Part shown: one piece after another, positions 34,341 to 46,925 of the stretch
How positions within the stretch are numbered: position 1 is the first letter of the stretch
Layout: the number at the start of each line of letters is the position of its first letter
Assembly (NCBI GenBank): GCA_025331435.1
Contig: JAIWNI010000079.1
Location: forward strand, 1 to 64,000
DNA length: 64,000 bases
Source: Choanephora cucurbitarum
Taxonomy: Eukaryota; Mucoromycota; Mucoromycetes; Mucorales; Choanephoraceae
Reading direction: 5' to 3'
Position numbers and translations under genes: made by a program
Notes under the pieces: generated by a model
Databases searched by the model: none
What the model saw: only the letters and a program-made list of their open reading frames with translations
What the model was told of the DNA's origin: nothing

Positions 34341-36438
34341 ATGAAGGTTATCGATAAAATCAACAAAGCTGAAAAAGAAGGACGTGCATTCTGGTCATTT
34401 GAGTATTTCCCTCCCAAGACAGAAATGGTAAAATAGGCAATGACATGTGTGCACAGTAAAATTAAGCTATTTTTCAAAAAAGGGTGTTCAAAATTTATAT
34501 GATCGTATGGAGAGAATGCAACGATTTGGACCAGAGTTTGTTGATATTACCTGGGGTGCCGGTGGAACTTCAGCAGATTTGACCATTGATATGGTAGCCA
34601 GTGCTCAATCGGTTTATGGCTTAGAAACAATGATGCATTTAACTTGTACCAACATGCCTGTAGAACAAATTGATAGAGCATTAGAAGTAAGTGATGCTGT
34701 CTGGGATAAAAAAAAAAAAAGAAGTCTAACCAGCGTTACATAGACGGCAAAGTCAAGTGGTTGTCAAAACATTCTGGCATTAAGAGGAGATCCACCAAAA
34801 GGACAGTTAAATTGGGAATCTTGTGAAAATGGATTCAGTTATGCTATTGATTTAGTTAAATACATAAGAAAGAAGTATGGCGATTATTTCTGTATTGCTG
34901 TTGCAGGTATGGCTAGCAATCAAGTCTTTAAGGAAACCAAGTAGCTCTGACACAATCATTGTAGGTCATCCTGAAGGCCATATTGACAACCAAGACCCAG
35001 AAGACGATTTGAAGAGATTAAAAGAAAAGGTGGATGCAGGTGCTGATCTGATTGTCACACAGCTATTCTTCGATGTTGACATTTTTGTGCGATTTGTGAA
35101 ACGTTGTCGTGACATTGGCATTCAATGCCCTATATTGCCTGGTATCTTTCCCATTCAAAGCTACAGCGGTTTGAGCAGAGTTATTTCATTCAACAACAAC
35201 CATGTGCCTCAGAAGATTTGGGATGATCTATCTCATATAAAGGACGACGATCAAGCTGTTAAAGACTATGGTATTGATTTGGCTGTTCAATTTGTGCACC
35301 AGATCAAAAAAGAAACCGGCATCAGTGGATTTCATATATACACATTCAACTTGGAACGTTCTTCACGTCTCTTGTTAGAAAAGCTAGGATTGGTGCCTGA
35401 ACAAGAGAATGTCAAGCCATTGCCTTGGAATCCTGTAAGTTTTGTTTTTCTCTCTCTCTTGAGAATGTTGTCTTATACTTAAATATGTATATAGTCTTTG
35501 GGACCTAATCGTACGAAGGAAACAGTACGTCCTATCTTTTGGAAGAATCGAAAACAGAGCTACATTCAACGCACAGAGTCTTGGGATGAATTTCCTAATG
35601 GTCGTTGGGGTGATGCTCGTTCACCAGCTTTTGGTGAATTCGATCGATGGGGTGTTTCTATCAAGTATCCACTTGAGAAACAATTAGCCATGTGGGGTGA
35701 ACCAGAGTCTCCTGATGATATTGCAGTACTGTTTGCTAAATACTGTAAAGGCAAATTAGAAGGATTGCCATGGAGTGCTCAGAAGTTAGATCCTGAAACA
35801 GACATAATCAAACAACGATTGGCTGCCATTAATCTGCTCGGTTATTTGACTATCAATTCTCAACCTGCTGTCAACGGTGCTAGAAGCAATGACCCTGTTT
35901 ATGGTTGGGGTCCAAAGCATGGTTATGTGTATCAAAAGGCATATATCGAATTCTTCATTCCTCCCAGCCGATTGGAGGAGTTGATAAAGAAGATTGAACA
36001 TGATCCTGAAGTGACTTATTTTGCAGTCAACAAAGATGTAAGTTTTGTATTGTATTGAAAGAAAGAAAGAAAATAATTAAGCTTTTTTGCTTTTCTTTTT
36101 TCAAGGGTAACTTGAAGACAAACACAACAAGCGATGAACCAAACGCTGTTACTTGGGGTATTTTCCCTGGTAAGGAAATTGTTCAGCCTACCATTGTTGA
36201 GCCTATTGCTTTTATGGCATGGAAAGATGAAGCGTTTGGACTATGGAACGAATGGGCTCGTATTTATGATCGCCATAGTCCATCAGCTGAAACCATCTTG
36301 AATATTTATGAAAACTGGTACTTGGTGAATATTGTTCATAATGACTTCAAAGACGAAAATGGCATTTGGAGATTATTCGATTTGGAGATTGATGGTGATT
36401 TGTCAAGAAGACTGAGACGTGGTTCAGGTTCTCTTTAA
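34341..36438 (+). CDS. MET13: methylenetetrahydrofolate reductase
   Basis: Six exons: 34341-34427, 34483-34686, 34744-34906, 34965-35434, 35495-36037, 36106-36438; 599 residues. The N-terminal TIM-barrel catalytic domain begins with [11 protein letters not shown], then [26 protein letters not shown] and [17 protein letters not shown]. The C-terminal half is the eukaryotic regulatory domain ([16 protein letters not shown], then [14 protein letters not shown] and NIVHNDF). It reduces 5,10-methylene-THF to 5-methyl-THF for methionine synthesis. Length matches the yeast Met12/Met13 enzymes. Introns are 48-68 nt. The stop lies about 130 bp from the catalase 2 stop, tail-to-tail. Confidence 0.96.
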
Positions 36439-36569
36439 TTTACTTTTTAACAAACACAAGGAATCATTCTGCTGTAAATACATCATACAAAGTTAGGATT
36501 TTTGTTGAAATAAAAGAAAGAACTTTTTTTTTATTTTAAATAAATATGTATACATTTGTCTGCAACCAC

Positions 36570-38808
36570 TTAGATTTCAGGATCCAAGGGCATACGAGAC
36601 CAGAATCTTTGTTGCTTCAAAGCCTTTTCAAAAGGACTTTCAGCACTACCTTCGTTGCCACCAACAACAATACCTAATTCTTCTTGCTTCTTGCCATCCT
36701 TAGGAATTTCGACACCAGCGTATTCTAACAACTTGATACCTTCGGAGCTAGCAGCAATGGGCTTACCATGACGGAAAGCATCAAAGACGAACACCTTGGG
36801 TTCTTCCATAGGGAAAAGAGAGGAGGGAGTGATCATGGAATAAATTGACTTTCTGCCACCAGGAACATAGACAGCATCGTAAAGAACAGAGGAGGTAGTC
36901 AAGTAAGTGTTGGTAATGTTAAGGCCATCTTGGTTACCCAAACGGATACCGACGAATTCAGGATAGGCACCCTTAGAGGTAAGGAAATCGTACATAGATC
37001 TTGCTTCTTCAGTGTTTGTGCCAGGAGCAGTAAGAATAGCAACAGTACGAGTCTTGATGTTATCAGGCTTAGGGTACTTTTCAATAGAAAGACCAACAGA
37101 GGATTGGTTGTGGTTATCATACAACTTTTCAGGGAGATCAACACCGATACCGTAAGCAACACGACGAGCAAGACCATTATCAACATGGTTGAGAACATCG
37201 ACCATTCGCTTGCGAACATCAATGTCCTTTGACTTGCCGATTTCGAAACGAGCAGCGTTGACTAATTGTTGTTGTTCGGCCTTGGTCAATGAGTTATAGA
37301 AGAGTTGAGATTGGGAATAATAATCAAAGAAAGCAGCTGAACGACCACGGATCTTGGTGACATGATCAATCTTTTCTGGGTACTCAATGTAACCGCCCTT
37401 TTCAGGAGCAACGAGAGAAGGTGTATTGGCTTGCAACTTGTTGGGATAGTAAGCTACCTTGCCCTTGTGGATTTGAGATTGCATGTAACCATCACGTTGG
37501 TTGTTATGGACAGGAACAATAGGACGGTTGATGGGTAATTGGAGGTAGTTGACACTGTTCATACGGTTCAATTGTGTATCCAAGTAGGAGAAGAGACGAC
37601 CTTGCAAGAGAGGATCATCAGTGAATCCAATACCACGAACAATGTGACCAGGGTGGAAAGTGACTTGTTCGGTTTCGGCAAAGTAGTTGTCAGGGTTACG
37701 GTTCAAGACAAGCTTACCGAGAGGTCGGAAAGGAACCAATGATTCAGGAATGATCTTGGTGGAATCGATAAGTGAAAAGTTGAACTTGCCTAAATCGTCT
37801 TCTTCTACAATTTGAACACCAAAGTCCCATTCGGGGTAGTCGCCCTTTTCGATAGCAGTGTACAAATCGTTACGGTGGAAGTCAATGTCTTTACCAGCAA
37901 TCTTTTGAGCTTCGTCCCAAACTAAGTTAGCCAAACCTTGCTTGGGCTTCCAGAGGAACTTGACATAACGAGACTTGCCCTGTTCAGTGATCATTCTAAA
38001 GGTGTGTACACCAAAACCTTCTACCTGTCTTAATGAGCGAGGAATACCACGGCCAGAAAGAGCCCAAAGGACAGTGTGTGTTGATTCAGGGAATTCAGCA
38101 AAGAAATCATAAGCTGTTTCATGAGCAGTACCGGCTTGAGGCACTTCTTTGTCAGGTTGAGGCTTAGCAGCATGAATAAGATCAGGGAATTTGATGGCAT
38201 CATTGACGAAAAAAGGGGCAATGGCATTACCGACCATGTCAAAGTTACCTTCATCGGTATAGAAACGAACAGCAAAACCACGTACATCACGCACTGTATC
38301 AGGAGAACCACGGGAACCAAGTACGGTAGAGAAACGGACAAAAACAGGTGTTTGTTTGCCGCCCTTGCTCAAGAAATCAGCAGCAGTGATATTAGAGTAA
38401 TCACCGTAAGATTCGAAATAACCGTGAACACCAACACCTCTGGCGTGAACCACACGTTCAGGAATTCTTTCGTGATCTATTGATGTCATAATTAGCGCAA
38501 ATCCCACCATCAAAGAAGGTAGTACACAGCTTACCGAAATGCATAATCTTTTCACGTAACATGAAATCTTCCAAAAGAGTAGGACCATTTAATCCCGCTT
38601 TCAAACTATCAGAATTGTTGATCTTTTGACCAAATTGGGTTGTTTCTTGAGTGCCTGCATCAATCACAGTAAATCGGCCAAGCTGTTCCTCCTTAGCATT
38701 ACGAGATGAGTGCTCCTCGTCTTTTGAGATAGCACAGGTGCCGTTACCAGCAACTAATTGCACAGCCATAAAAAGACTGACAAATGAAGTAAATACATTA
38801 AGCTTCAT
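36570..38808 (-). CDS. large-subunit catalase, secreted type (catalase 2)
   Basis: Two exons, 38535-38808 and 36570-38476; 726 residues. It starts MKLNVFTSFVSLFMAVQLVAG, a good signal peptide. Catalase core: DHERIPERVVHARG with the catalytic His, [40 protein letters not shown], and heme-Tyr region [12 protein letters not shown]. The C-terminal DJ-1/PfpI-like domain contains VAILTAPGTNTEEARSMYD and [17 protein letters not shown]. Its single intron sits at the same codon and phase as intron 1 of catalase 1. Codon use is strongly biased toward C-ending codons (for example AAC, ATC, TTC) compared with catalase 1, which suggests high expression. Confidence 0.96.
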
Positions 38809-41262
38809 GTCTTTTTTTTATAAAAAATGGAACTAATGTAAGATGTGAGAAGAAAAAAAAAAGCAAAAAAAGACAAGAAAAAAGGTGGTTACAGCTGTTT
38901 TTATTCAGGTTCAAAAGTTGATATTTATATGAAGATTAAATTGCATGTTTCGGAGGATGCAGGTCAGCAGAATAACGTCAGAATGTTGTTATTTTATTGC
39001 TTGACTTTAAAGTTTTCATGTGTTGGTCCTCAGAAAAAGAAAAGAAAAACTACTGAGATTTTGCCCTTTTTAGAAAAACTGTATTGATTTATTCTCCTGA
39101 GCTTTGTGCCTATTGATGAACAAAAAGAAAGAATATACAAATATATAGATGTGCAATTCAACGATAAAACACTTAAGAAAAACATTCATCAAACGCAAAA
39201 GGCTTGTTCAACAATAACAGCCAATTAATTGTTACATTCGTAATATCATTAGCACTGTGTAATGTGGACCACTCAATGTAATCAATTTCATGCGGCAATC
39301 GAGATTTGGAACAAGTTGGCGGAATTTAGGTCCTGTGGAGAGGAGATGAAACGATCATCTTATGCAAATCTCGCAATCAACAACGAGAAAATAACAACTA
39401 ATTCTAGAGAGCTGGTGAAGAAACAAACGCTATCTTCTGCAGTTGATTGATAAATCAACTTTGCTGAATCATCTCTTTCTAGTTAAGAACGTGCACATTT
39501 CTTTCTTATCTTGAGATTGATGTTGGACCTTTATAGATTTTAAAAGAACAATTCTCTAAAGTTACGCAAGTTGGTATGTTACACGCTGCTTTGTTTTTCT
39601 GTCTGTTTTTTTCTTGGTGGATCGGGATATTTTGTCTGTGCCGCGTGCGTACCAACTGGCAGGTAAAGAAATGTCCTCCATTGTTGCACTTATTTGTTTT
39701 CTTCTTATGGCACAGACTAAAAAGTTTGTTCTATTTTTGCATATTAGCCTTGTTCTACCAGACGCACTGTTTTGACGCCATATTTTTTCCAAATATGTGT
39801 TTTTGAGTCTTGTAATCCTCGGCACAACTATTTCGCCAACCTTTGCTTTTCCGCGCTGTCAATACAGGAAAACACACTACTGAATCCCAATAACTCTCAA
39901 ATCATTGGACCTTGTTTGCTGATGCTCTTGCTCTTAGGCAATGTTCTATGTGAAATGTGAGCTAAAAAAAGGGCTTTAGTCCTAATGGAGCTATTAACAG
40001 AAGTACCTTAACTTGGCTTCCCGCTTTTTTTTTGGCAGTTTTTAGATCGACCAATGTGCCAGGCAAAACGCTAATCTTTTTTGGGGTTTCGAGTCAAAAC
40101 ACAAACCTCGGCTGTAGGTGAATCTCGATAGAAAAAGGGTTGCCAATTATGATGTACTACAGCTACATGTGTCTTGGGCCTATGCTATCAATTGAAATAC
40201 TTCACTGAACATCCATGGAAGAGCAAATTGTTGCTCTCTTTGCGACATTTGAAACTTTTTTCCCAAGTCCCCGCAAAGTCTAATATAATACTGAATAAAC
40301 AACATGCCTGTTGATTAATTGGTTTCATATTGTGTGAAGCATACTCGCAGCAAATAATTGTAAAAGTGGGTTTTATTTGTTACACGCATCTTTCTTGCAG
40401 CAAATGATCTTGATCTTAATAATTCTTTTTTAGCCCAATCATATCTGCAGCACTGAAAAATGCTGACTTTCTTACATACACACCAAGTTTCTGGTAGGCT
40501 GATACATAATGCTCACAATTTGTAGCCTGTATAGCAATTTGTAGTCAAAATATGGAGGAATCTAATGCACATTCTTTATGCTTCTTGGAAATGAATCAAT
40601 GTTGACTTGCTTGTTGAACCACTTCCTCTCCCTATGTGATTCGTAAACTTAATGTTATCGCCCTGGTTGTTACTGATGATTGTAAAAGTAGCACCCCTTG
40701 ATTTTCAAGAATGAAATGAATCTTTTGAATATGAAACTACGTTTTGTTAAAGTAGCATTTGCAGCTATGAACATGAGCGTATAATGCTCTATTTCATCGT
40801 TGTGAATTTTCACTGAAATATATGCAACTTCACACTCAAAATGCCAAAAATGTATATTTATTCCGGTTCTCTGGCACCTGAGAACCTTCTTCTATTAGAT
40901 TTGAACCTAGGATTTATTCTTGGTACTCTACTGGTATACAAATGTAACAGAGCATCAACAAAGGTTTCCCCAAAGACACGTTAATCACTGTTTGTTACTA
41001 TTGAAGAACTCTAAGAGATACATGCTCAGCACTTAATTTAATAATTATATCTTGTTTCAGGTTTGCATTTACACCTGTACTCTTTTCCCTCCTCACAATA
41101 AGCTTCACAACATTCAAATCATTTCTGATCAAGCCATAGTTATATATCTTCATGTTCACTTTCCTGTCTATAACCATCAAGTTATTTTCTGATCCTTCAT
41201 CATCCCTTCCTATACACTAGATAACAATTGTCTCTCTCTTTTTTTTTCACCGAACAGTACAT
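38809..41262. other. intergenic, no supported gene
   Basis: About 2.45 kb upstream of catalase 2 and downstream of the ankyrin gene. ORFs of 60-87 codons on both strands (39262-39450, 39562-39825, 39772-39960, 40998-41180) overlap or are low in information, and none shows a motif. It is a plausible site for catalase 2 regulatory elements, but no specific site is claimed. Confidence 0.5.
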
Positions 41263-42046
41263 TTATTGTTGTTCGTTGATGTTTCTTTGCATTCCTTCCA
41301 AAACCATCTTCGTCACCATCTCTCTGAGTTCTTCTTCATCTTGAACACCACCTTGCTCTTCAATACGCTTCATGATTTCTTCCAGATGAGCATTGTAGAA
41401 TTCGTCATGATCCTCTGCTTCTTGAACATGAGCCAGTGTATCTTCCTCTTGTTCTTCTTCTTCGTTAGCACTGGGTAATGTTTCTTGAGTAATACCGGCT
41501 AGCAATTGTGCAACTTCATTCCATCCCTCTTCTGATGCAGTCATGGCAGGTGTGTAACCATCATCGTTCACATGCTTGGGATCTGCACCATGATCCAATA
41601 ACAGTTGTGCCATCTTTACAGTCTCTGCTACATATAAAGGTGTGTCTTTTTCGAGATCTTCAATGTTTACATTAGCTCCCTTTTGGATCAAATATTCAAC
41701 AATTTCGTATTGGTTGTAAGAAACAGCTGCATGCCTACAAAAAAAAAATGCTTAGTTTTCTTTTTGAGAGAATAAGACAAGATCAGGCTTACAAGGCTGT
41801 ATATCCAAACTCGTCATGACTATTGACGGACTGACCGCCTTCTACTAATTCCTAATAATGAACGTGTATATAGATAAGTAAAAAGGCGGTATATCTTTAT
41901 GCGTAACTTGTTTTCTATTTACTCGAACTCGATCAAATTGACCATCACCTAAGGTTGGCATGAGTAAGATGCATTTGAATCCAAACAACTGATTTATATT
42001 TACCAGCAGCGATCCATAAGTTATCTTGTGATGTAGGTACTTTCAT
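41263..42046 (-). CDS. small ankyrin-repeat protein (YCR051W type)
   Basis: Exons 42004-42046, 41923-41948 (26 nt), 41793-41851, 41263-41734; 199 residues. N-terminus LWIAAGDGQFDRVRELVEGG is the first ankyrin helix pair. Repeats follow with GYTALHAAVSYNQYEIVEYL, KDTPLYVAETVKMAQLLLDH and DGYTPAMTASEEGWNEVAQL. An acidic tail (ANEEEEQEEDTL) then leads to a helical end rich in Glu and Met. Layout and wording match small fungal ankyrin proteins such as yeast YCR051W, whose function is not established. The YAR1 chaperone of Rps3 has a similar size and acidic tail and is the alternative. Confidence 0.85.
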
Positions 42047-42601
42047 TATAAGCAGGTGTTCTATTGTCTGATATGTTTATGTAAAAAGAGAGAAAGTAGA
42101 AAAAGTTTATGCTGTGGCTTGCAGTCCAGATATGCTTTACTTTTTTGAGGTTGTTTATGATCAATTATTTCTACATTAAATTCAGATGATACAGACTTAA
42201 TTTTTGGACATGTTTAAAATCATTTTTTAGACTATTATACGTTACAAAAAATTGCTTCTACTTTTTCTGCTACTTTTTCAGTTTTGTCGTGGAACATAAC
42301 ATGAGTAAGATTCATGCCTTACCTTTCTCTCGAGCAACTTCTTCGTTTTGTTCTCGAGAACAGAAAAAAAAGAAGAAGAAACAAACAAAGACATAATGTT
42401 CTGTACTAATAGATATTGGATTTTTGGTTTAGAATGTCTCTAAAATACAAGATCTGATTTATCCCAAAAAAACTAAACTCGTCCGAATTTAAATTGAAAA
42501 AAAGGGTGCAACTGACTGTAGACGGGAATAAGGAACAATACGATTTTCTTCTTTTTTTTTCTCTCCTTCTCTAATCCTTAGAACAAACTACTGGCTGAGT
42601 C
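42047..42601. other. divergent promoter region, no gene
   Basis: About 555 bp between the ankyrin gene and the golgin gene, which point away from each other. AT-rich, with C/T-rich tracts before each ATG. No ORF of note. Confidence 0.55.
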
Positions 42602-44656
42602 ATGAGCACAAACCAGAATCCAGACAAGGCCAGAGCCTTAAGGGCCGAAAAACAAGTAGAAAGGCTAGAGCGAGAACTTGAGGCATTAAGGTCTCGTACA
42701 AAGGTACAGAAGAAGCAAGCCAAAAAAAAGCCAAAAAAGGCTGAACTAGAGTTAGAAAGTAGGAACACCTACTGGTTCACCTGTCTTGCGTGATTCAGAT
42801 AGGCTTAATTTCCAACTTCAGGAACAAGTAAAGGACTTGAAACATCAGCTTAAGCATCAACACTCTGAACACAGCAAACTTCAAGATACATTGACAACAC
42901 GAACAAGTAAGAAAATCAGGACAATGAGACAATGGTTTCTAACATGATAAACAATAGACGAATATGAAGAAAAATTGAAGCGAATGAGAGGTACGTAACT
43001 GAAAGCAAATGAAGATCTTTTGTGTTGATCTTCTCCCTTTTAATTTTTTTCTGTATGTAGAAATATTTGGTCAAGCATCAAGAAATATTGATCAATATCG
43101 AGCTACAATTGCATCCAAGAATACAGAGATTGAAAAGCTAAAAGCAGAATTTGAAGAATGCCAAGTACGAGAACATACCTACAAATCACTCTCTGAAGCA
43201 CACCAATGTAAGTATATGTTGGAATCAAACAGAAAACCCAAAAAAAAGCTTATGTTTCTTGTTGTTAGTAACAAACGACAAATTGAATACACAATTGACA
43301 AATGAAAAGGCGTATTATGGATCAGAAATCAAGCAGTTGGAAGTCAGAAACAGACAGCTTGAAGGTCAGCTTACTCAGATAAAGACAGATTATGAACAGT
43401 ACAAGAAGAGAGCACAGTCATTGTTGAACAAGGAACAGACAGATCAAAGTAGCTCTCGACTGAATGAGTTGCAAGAACTTGTAGAGGAACTACAAAATCA
43501 GAAAATGTAAATTAGCTCTTACTTTCCCCCCTTTTTCTCTTTGTACATGTTAATGAGATCTTACTTAGGGAGCACTTGTTAGGAAATATATATCAGAGCA
43601 ACAGAGTACTGCAGAGAATCAAAGGTTATTAGAGCATGACTTGAGAAAAGCATTGGATCGTATTCGTGGATTGGAGAAAGAGCATGAATTGTCAAAGAAG
43701 GAATTCGAGCTAAACAAGCAATCGATGCAAGACGCTTTCTTTGTTGAAAAGAGAAGTCTGGAATCAAGTAAGGACATTGAGTGTGTATAGAGTTGGTAGA
43801 CAGAATCTGATATTAGAATAGAATTACAATCTATGGCTGTGACCTTGGATCAAAAGGAGCTAGAATTAGATGGATTGAAGTCTAAGCATAGTATGCAGAT
43901 GCAACAGTTTGTGCCTGATGAACATAAGACAAAAGAAGAAGAAGACTTGACAGATCAGTTAGTTCAACTCAAATTCCGTGTACATGAATTAGAAGAATCA
44001 AGGGAGTTGCTGCAGCAACAATTGAAAGAAAAAGAGAACGAGATAGAGAAGTTGTTGGTCTCAACCCCTAGCTCTCCTCCACCTACTGATGAAGATAACC
44101 CATTGCCCTCATCTTCTTCTTCATCAGTCACAGACACCAAAAAAGAAGATGTCTATGGTAAACTATAAGCTTATTTCAGCAGTATGATATCTCACCTGTT
44201 AAAATGTTATAGCCTCTATGAGTTCATTGCTCTCTCCTCTTGTCTCACGCCAAATGCCGGATGAACGCCTAGGCTTGGAAAAGCAAGTCCAGCGTCTGAG
44301 TCAAATGTTGCATGAAAGTGAAGAAAATGTATCAGCACTCAAGAACCAAGAGAAAATACTTAAAGATGAATTGAGGTAAATTTCTCAACGAAGGGCTTCA
44401 TTCAGACTGTTATTAATTCTTGTATAGAAAAATGGATGCAGTTGAAAAGAGACAGGATATGAACAATGAGTATCTCAAAAATGTATTGATCAAATTCTTG
44501 ATGTCAGACAATAAGCAGGTAACAATCTAATTGTTGTCAACAAAATACTCGCTCAACTAAGATTCATTACGCTTGTAGACACTGGTGCCTATCTTATCTA
44601 AGCTGCTCTATCTTGATGAGGCTGAAACAAACCAACTGATGGCTAATTGCATATAA
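42602..44656 (+). CDS. coiled-coil golgin with C-terminal GRIP domain
   Basis: Ten exons: 42602-42703, 42756-42906, 42958-42990, 43061-43207, 43269-43506, 43583-43767, 43822-44157, 44213-44375, 44428-44518, 44579-44656; 507 residues. Nearly the whole protein is heptad coiled coil (for example EKQVERLERELEALR and LVEELQNQK), with a short Ser/Pro-rich break (STPSSPPPTDED). The C-terminus EYLKNVLIKFLMSD then LVPILSKLLYLDEAE is a GRIP domain, including the Tyr that contacts Arl1 GTPase. GRIP golgins tether vesicles at the trans-Golgi. It is shorter than yeast Imh1 (about 900 residues). The acceptor of exon 6 at 43582 was chosen because only it keeps the frame. Confidence 0.88.
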
Positions 44657-45228
44657 ACTAGTGAAAATAAAGCAATGAAAGATACCTTTCTTAAAGAAAC
44701 CTTCATCAAAATGACGTTAGGCTGACCATGTGATTTATAGAGTACTACTTTAAGCCAATTGACAGGGGAGAGAGAATAGCTACTTTATATTTGACCAATG
44801 AAGCGCAATGTGTCTCTATTGAGCAAAGAAAACTAGACATAGGATGTCATTTTGCCAAGATGTTTCTATTAATAGTATAGGACTTCTGCGCTTATATTAT
44901 TTCATTTATCTATGCTATTTTGACAAGTTTGAATATAGCACGCCTCTTTCAATTCTATGCATTCACATACACACACACACACACACATATGTATATACAC
45001 GCGTATACAGAGATATATGCGCTATGATTGTGTATTATGCCATAGTTTGAATCCTGTAACACTATGCCATGTATCTTTAGTGATAGATATGAATATTGAT
45101 GCATTAATAGGATGAAACGCGGATTTTCATTTCCGCTAGTTATTTTTAACCTATTAACCGACTTTTTAAATAAAGCTATTCAAGATGCATTAAGTTTTCT
45201 TTTTCTTCTATTCTATAGTATCATTAAA
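44657..45228. other. intergenic with an (AC)n microsatellite
   Basis: About 570 bp. An (AC) repeat lies at about 44969-44986 followed by TA/CG-rich alternating sequence. A short ORF at 44844-45050 runs through it and is not a gene. A C/T-rich tract (45195-45215) precedes the lectin-like ATG. Confidence 0.55.
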
Positions 45229-46269
45229 ATGACAAACGGATTCCCTGAAGGACAATACTTTTACATTAAATCAAAGACATCTGGTTCATGCGTGGATGTC
45301 TATATGGGTGAACTGACTGTATGTTGCCTCATAAAATAATATAGCACCTAAGCTCAACTTTTCTTTATAGGCTGACTCAAACATCATCATTTGGCCACAG
45401 GTAAAATAGAAAGTAATGTATGATGACAATGAGATTAAGCATTATATCTTGTTATCGTTATAGAAACACGGTGATGATAAAGACAACCAAGTAAGTTGAT
45501 TATCACGATAAACACCATAAACACGGTCTAACATGATTGCAAAATAGCTTTGGCGTTCTGAAGATGGCTTCTTGATCAACAAGAAGTCTAACTTGGGTAA
45601 GCCATGAAGAAACAAAAAATCATAATATATACTAACGCGTTTTTAGTCATGGATATTCGTGGTGGCGATCTCTTATCGGATAAGCCCATTGTTCAATATG
45701 ACAGAAAGATCACAATGTAAGTCCTTACAGCTATACAACTTTCTTTTGCTCTAATGGTTCTTTCAATAGGGCTCACAACCAAAGATGGGGATTCCGCGAT
45801 GGTTACGTCTATTGTTTGGCTGATCCTCGTCTTGTGCTTGATATCAGAGTAAGTGTAGATAGACAGAGATTCTGTTTGATTTTCCCTTAACAAGTATAAT
45901 TAGGGTGGTGGCAGCAAGGATGGTACCAAGGTTATTTTGTACAAGCGTAAGGACACTGACAACGAAAACCAACAGTGGGTTATTGAGCCTTATGGCAATC
46001 CCACTCATTCCAACCAAGGACAATCTGGCAATGTACCTTACTATCCTCCTCCTCAATATCCTTCTGGTGGTCAACACCATCAAAGCTCTCATAACACACC
46101 CCATTACCCTGCTCAACATGGTCAAGAGCACCAACATTATGGTCAGCAGCACCAGCATTACGGTCAAGAACACCAACATCATGAACATCAGCAGCAGCAT
46201 CCTAACAACGTACCTTATTACCCTCCCCCCTCTGGTAACTTTGGTTATGGACCACCACCTGGTAACTAA
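45229..46269 (+). CDS. beta-trefoil (ricin-B-lectin-type fold) protein with His/Gln/Tyr/Pro-rich tail
   Basis: Seven exons: 45229-45318, 45371-45400, 45464-45490, 45548-45596, 45647-45716, 45770-45848, 45904-46269; 236 residues. The first about 137 residues hold repeated trefoil units with the QxW-type signature (NQLWRSEDGFLINKKSN, QRWGF, NQQWVIEP) and VDVY, VMDIRGG and VLDIRGG strands. This fold usually binds sugars or proteins. There is no signal peptide and no catalytic toxin domain, so nothing indicates toxicity. The tail (about 138-236) is low-complexity: HQHYGQ-like units repeated three times, flanked by two NVPYYPPP motifs. Such tails favour condensation or membrane/protein contact. 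Exons 2 and 3 are only 30 and 27 nt. Confidence 0.85.
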
Positions 46270-46738
46270 GCTACAATCAAAAATCAAAATAAAATCATTA
46301 TTGCTATGAAACAAATTATAATGTACGTGTGTGTGTGTGTGTGTGTGTACCCATAGATGGTCTTTCTTCTTTTAGGTTTGCATGAATACGACTCGCAAGT
46401 ATCTACAAAAGGTAAATTGTAAACAACCTGGATAAATTTTCGTCCTCTTTTGATGAATTAGGGGCTACCAGCAATTGGGCTCCCTCTTTAGATCTTTCTA
46501 GTTTATTGCCATTCAGGTATTCATTGTGCTATTTAACATTGATATGACTGTATAACTAAGTTCAGAGAAAGACACAGAACTAAGTAGATATGTCCTTATT
46601 CAGAATCATGTGCTAATTATATTCATTGCTAGCAACTTGATCTAGTGACACACAGTAAAAGACATCATAATGTAAGCGCAATAAGCAAACTAAAGAAATA
46701 CCCTAATTCTTTCTTGGTATCTTACAAAAGAAAACGCA

Positions 46739-46769
<31 letters not shown>

Positions 46770-46925
46770 ACATAGACCAAAGAAAAGGCAACAGAAAAAA
46801 GAAATCGCTTAATGTTTTCAATACAAAGTTGTAAAGTGGTCCGCGCTTTGCGTCACTTGAGCCCTTTATTCTTTTCCTAATCTTCTTTTTTTTTCTCATT
46901 CTATTATTTTCTCTTTTATTCTAAT
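46270..46925. other. intergenic with two (GT)n microsatellites
   Basis: (GT) repeats at about 46327-46348 and 46743-46767. Between them, near 46377-46520, there is a short two-exon-like peptide (HEYDSQVSTK, then SNWAPSLDL) with a fair intron, but it has no start codon and no known family. It may be a gene remnant. A C/T-rich tract leads to the F-box ATG. Confidence 0.5.

Noticed and set aside
36899..38341. Long antisense and alternative-frame ORFs inside catalase 2 (for example 36899-37222, 36930-37232, 38030-38483)
   Set aside because: They are shadows of a strongly codon-biased real gene and show no family motifs.
45844..46314. 156-codon antisense ORF and 134-codon alternative frame over the lectin gene tail
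   Set aside because: Low-complexity shadows of the His/Gln/Pro-rich coding exon, which has consistent splice phases.
46377..46520. Two-exon-like remnant between the lectin and F-box genes
   Set aside because: No start codon, no known family, flanked by microsatellites.
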